A stretch of DNA of 5,785 bases from an uncultured Acetatifactor sp. (lineage in GTDB: Bacteria > Bacillota > Clostridia > Lachnospirales > Lachnospiraceae): contig CAKRRU010000133.1 of NCBI GenBank assembly GCA_934394515.1, forward strand, positions 1 through 5,785. Direction: 5' to 3'. The notes under the pieces are model-generated. The model worked only from the letters and a program-made list of their open reading frames with translations, was not told the DNA's origin and ran no database searches. Positions 4,444-5,785 of this stretch are shown piece after piece (positions within the stretch are counted from its first letter, which is position 1; the number at the start of each line of letters is the position of its first letter). The position numbers were made by a program, and so were the translations under genes.

Positions 4444-4484
4444 CTCCCCGGAAGATTGTGTGCTTCCGGGGAGTTTGCTATAAT
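4444..4484 (+). terminator. Intrinsic terminator after the tatD-MATE operon
   Basis: CTCCCCGGAAG (4444-4454) and CTTCCGGGGAG (4463-4473) form a perfect 11-bp stem with an 8-nt loop. The following TTTGCTATAAT is only partly T-rich, but the stem is very stable. It lies 34 nt behind the MATE stop. Confidence 0.82.
4456..4484 (+). promoter_or_regulatory. Extended -10 promoter of the aldose epimerase gene
   Basis: A perfect TATAAT at 4479-4484 is preceded by TGC, making an extended -10 box, with TTGTGT (4456-4461) at 17 bp as a weak -35. The -35 lies in the loop of the upstream terminator and the -10 in its tail. The transcript should start near 4491, leaving a leader of about 127 nt. Confidence 0.65.
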
Positions 4485-4490
4485 GAAAGC

Positions 4491-4617
4491 AACGCAATAA
4501 TTCAAAACCGCGCGATATTTGTAAATCGTGAATCACAAAAAGAAAGCAGCAAAGACGCGGTTTGGCGAATTCAGTGATGAATCATTATGACAGAATGGAG
4601 AAAGAGGGGTACATAAC
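4491..4617 (+). other. Long 5' leader of the epimerase gene with distant inverted repeat
   Basis: Perfect 8-bp arms AAACCGCG (4505-4512) and CGCGGTTT (4556-4563) would close a 43-nt loop, which itself contains TTTGT/ACAAA. A smaller hairpin ATTCA-GTGA-TGAAT follows at 4569-4582. The ribosome site GAGGGG (4604-4609) stays outside these stems. I recognise no known riboswitch, and no T-run follows the stems, so a role in mRNA stability or protein binding is as likely as any. Confidence 0.4.
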
Positions 4618-5499
4618 ATGCAGGTAGTATTGGAAAATGAAGTTTTAAAGGTTACGATCAACAGTTTTGGCGCAGAGCTTGCAAGCATCCGGGGGAGAGA
4701 GACAGATACGGAATATCTGTGGAATGCGGATGCAAAATATTGGAAGCGCAGTGCGCCGGTGCTGTTCCCGTTTGTGGGCAGTCTGAAAAACAAGGAATAT
4801 AGTTACGAGGGGAAAGCTTATCCCATGGGACAGCACGGCTTCGCCAGAGATATGGAGTTCGCGGTGGATGTACAGACCGAAACGGAAGCCTGGTTTTCTC
4901 TGAAATCTAATGAAGAGACCAGAGCAAAATATCCGCTGGAATTTATTTTAAAGATTGGTTATCAGTTAGAGGGAAAGAGTCTGAAAGTCATCTGGCAGGT
5001 AGAGAATCCGGATACGAAGGAACTGTATTTTTCCATCGGAGGACATCCGGCGTTTATGTGCCCTGTGGATGAAAAGGGAAAGCAGTCGGAGTACTATTTT
5101 AAGTTTGACACGGACAAGGATCTGACTTATGGACTCATTGCAGGTGACGGACAGGGCTTGATGGGTACGGATGAGGATGTGCTTCCTGTATCACCGGACG
5201 GCTATGCACAGATCACGGAGCATTTATTCGACCGGGATGCACTGATTGTAGAGAATAAGCAGGCATCGCTAGTGAGTCTGTGTACTCCGGACAAAAAGCC
5301 TTACCTCACCGTAAGCTTTGACGCACCGTTATTCGGTCTGTGGTCTCCCGCAGGCAAAGGTGCACCGTTTATCTGTATCGAACCCTGGTACGGCAGATGC
5401 GACCGCACAACCTTTGCCGGCAGCCTGGAACAGAGAGAATATGGGAATACGCTGAAGGCAGGAGAAGTGTTCCGTAAGGAGTATATGATTACAGTGTAG
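4618..5499 (+). CDS. Aldose 1-epimerase family protein, LacX-type (293 aa)
   Basis: A full-length galactose-mutarotase-like protein, starting at ATG 4618 with GAGGGG eight bases upstream. It fits the LacX subgroup: FGAELASIRG (17-26), EYLWNADAKYWKRSAPVLFPFVG (32-54), QHGFARD (72-78), IGGHPAFMCP (140-149) and PFICIEPWYGRCD (250-262). By family comparison H73 and H143 position the sugar ring and act in acid catalysis, and E255 is the general base. The reaction is interconversion of alpha and beta anomers of an aldose; in this subgroup the real substrate (galactose, glucose-6-phosphate or other sugar) is often unknown. No sugar-operon genes are adjacent. It is a single-gene transcript between two terminators, suggesting housekeeping use. 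It has no signal peptide and is cytoplasmic. Confidence 0.92.
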   Translation: MQVVLENEVLKVTINSFGAELASIRGRETDTEYLWNADAKYWKRSAPVLFPFVGSLKNKEYSYEGKAYPMGQHGFARDMEFAVDVQTETEAWFSLKSNEETRAKYPLEFILKIGYQLEGKSLKVIWQVENPDTKELYFSIGGHPAFMCPVDEKGKQSEYYFKFDTDKDLTYGLIAGDGQGLMGTDEDVLPVSPDGYAQITEHLFDRDALIVENKQASLVSLCTPDKKPYLTVSFDAPLFGLWSPAGKGAPFICIEPWYGRCDRTTFAGSLEQREYGNTLKAGEVFRKEYMITV

Positions 5500-5586
5500 A
5501 GTGATAAATTGAGATTTGTGAGATAATCGTGAGGGAAATAAGGGAAATTTCTTTTAGAGAGAGATTAAGAAACAATAAAATTAAAA

Positions 5587-5640
5587 CAGCAGGATTGCAA
5601 AGCGTGATATACTCTGCAATCCTGCTGCTTTTATATTCTT
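5587..5640. terminator. Bidirectional terminator between converging genes
   Basis: CAGCAGGATTGCA (5587-5599) and TGCAATCCTGCTG (5615-5627) form a perfect 13-bp stem with a 15-nt loop. It is followed by CTTTTATATTCTTT on the plus strand and preceded by AATAAAATTAAAA, which gives a T-run on the minus strand. It therefore serves both the epimerase gene and the minus-strand gene ending at 5645. Confidence 0.85.
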
Positions 5641-5644
5641 TAAT

Positions 5645-5785
5645 TTACCACCATTTCTCACGGTAAGAATATTCTCCTCGGTAATTAGAAGCATTATAAT
5701 CAGGATACTTGAAAGGTGCATATACATCATCCTTAGGTGCATCATCCTGTGTATATATGTACATTGAATCATAATCCCATGTGAC
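5645..5785 (-). CDS. Hypothetical protein, C-terminal 46 residues (partial, enters from right edge)
   Basis: The minus-strand frame is open from the window edge (5785) to TAA at 5647-5645, ending just before the bidirectional terminator, which is what a real gene end looks like. The visible tail is acidic and very rich in Tyr and Asp (WDYDSMYIYTQDD, VYAPFKYPDYN) and ends YSYREKWW. It has no membrane segment in this part. The composition suggests a surface-exposed or disordered tail, but the family is not recognisable. Another minus-strand frame here (5772-5581) runs through the terminator stem and is a shadow. Confidence 0.62.
   Translation of the reverse strand, partial: VTWDYDSMYIYTQDDAPKDDVYAPFKYPDYNASNYRGEYSYREKWW

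Noticed and set aside
5581..5772. 63-aa minus-strand open frame
   Set aside because: Runs through the terminator stem and conflicts with the frame that stops at 5645.
1..5785. CRISPR array or other regularly spaced repeat array
   Set aside because: The repeats present are isolated pairs with irregular spacing; no repeat-spacer periodicity is visible.

Overview
The window looks like a chromosomal stretch of a Gram-positive anaerobe of the Clostridia, probably Lachnospiraceae. This is inferred from strong GGAGG-type ribosome sites, the character of the TatD, MATE and LacX-type proteins, and mixed GC content; no taxonomic marker is present. It splits into an accessory left third and an ordinary housekeeping right part.

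Positions 1-1980 read as the distal end of an integrated mobile element. From right to left: the last 42 nt (1939-1980) are a perfectly proportioned 3' part of a tRNA-Lys(CTT) gene, from anticodon loop to discriminator base, with no matching 5' half. That is what an attachment site looks like when a tyrosine integrase has crossed over in the anticodon loop. Inside this end lie a small membrane-anchored protein gene (1568-1819) and a Cro/CI-type repressor gene (1211-1540) with two operator-like repeats on its promoter. Divergent from these, on the minus strand, are an unknown 97-aa protein, a ribbon-helix-helix-like protein, a GC-rich hairpin-bearing gap (162-438) and the 5' end of a gene that leaves the window at position 1. 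No integrase or relaxase is visible here.

Positions 1981-2281 are a scar zone between the element and the chromosome. It holds the presumed tRNA terminator, two copies of a ~35-bp repeat, a broken second copy of the start of the small membrane-protein gene (2147-2180), and a near-perfect recombinase-style core site (2225-2255) whose 7-bp spacer is the exact reverse complement of the tRNA anticodon loop. Together they suggest that a related element, or another copy of this one, was inserted here before, or that the junction has been rearranged.

Positions 2282-5785 are conventional: tatD (metal-dependent hydrolase/DNase) with a MATE efflux gene 4 nt behind it; a strong terminator whose hairpin overlaps the extended -10 promoter of the next gene; a LacX/GalM-type aldose 1-epimerase gene; a 13-bp-stem terminator; and the C-terminal 46 codons of a minus-strand gene entering from the right edge. 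The most interesting part is the att junction and the inverted second core site beside it.
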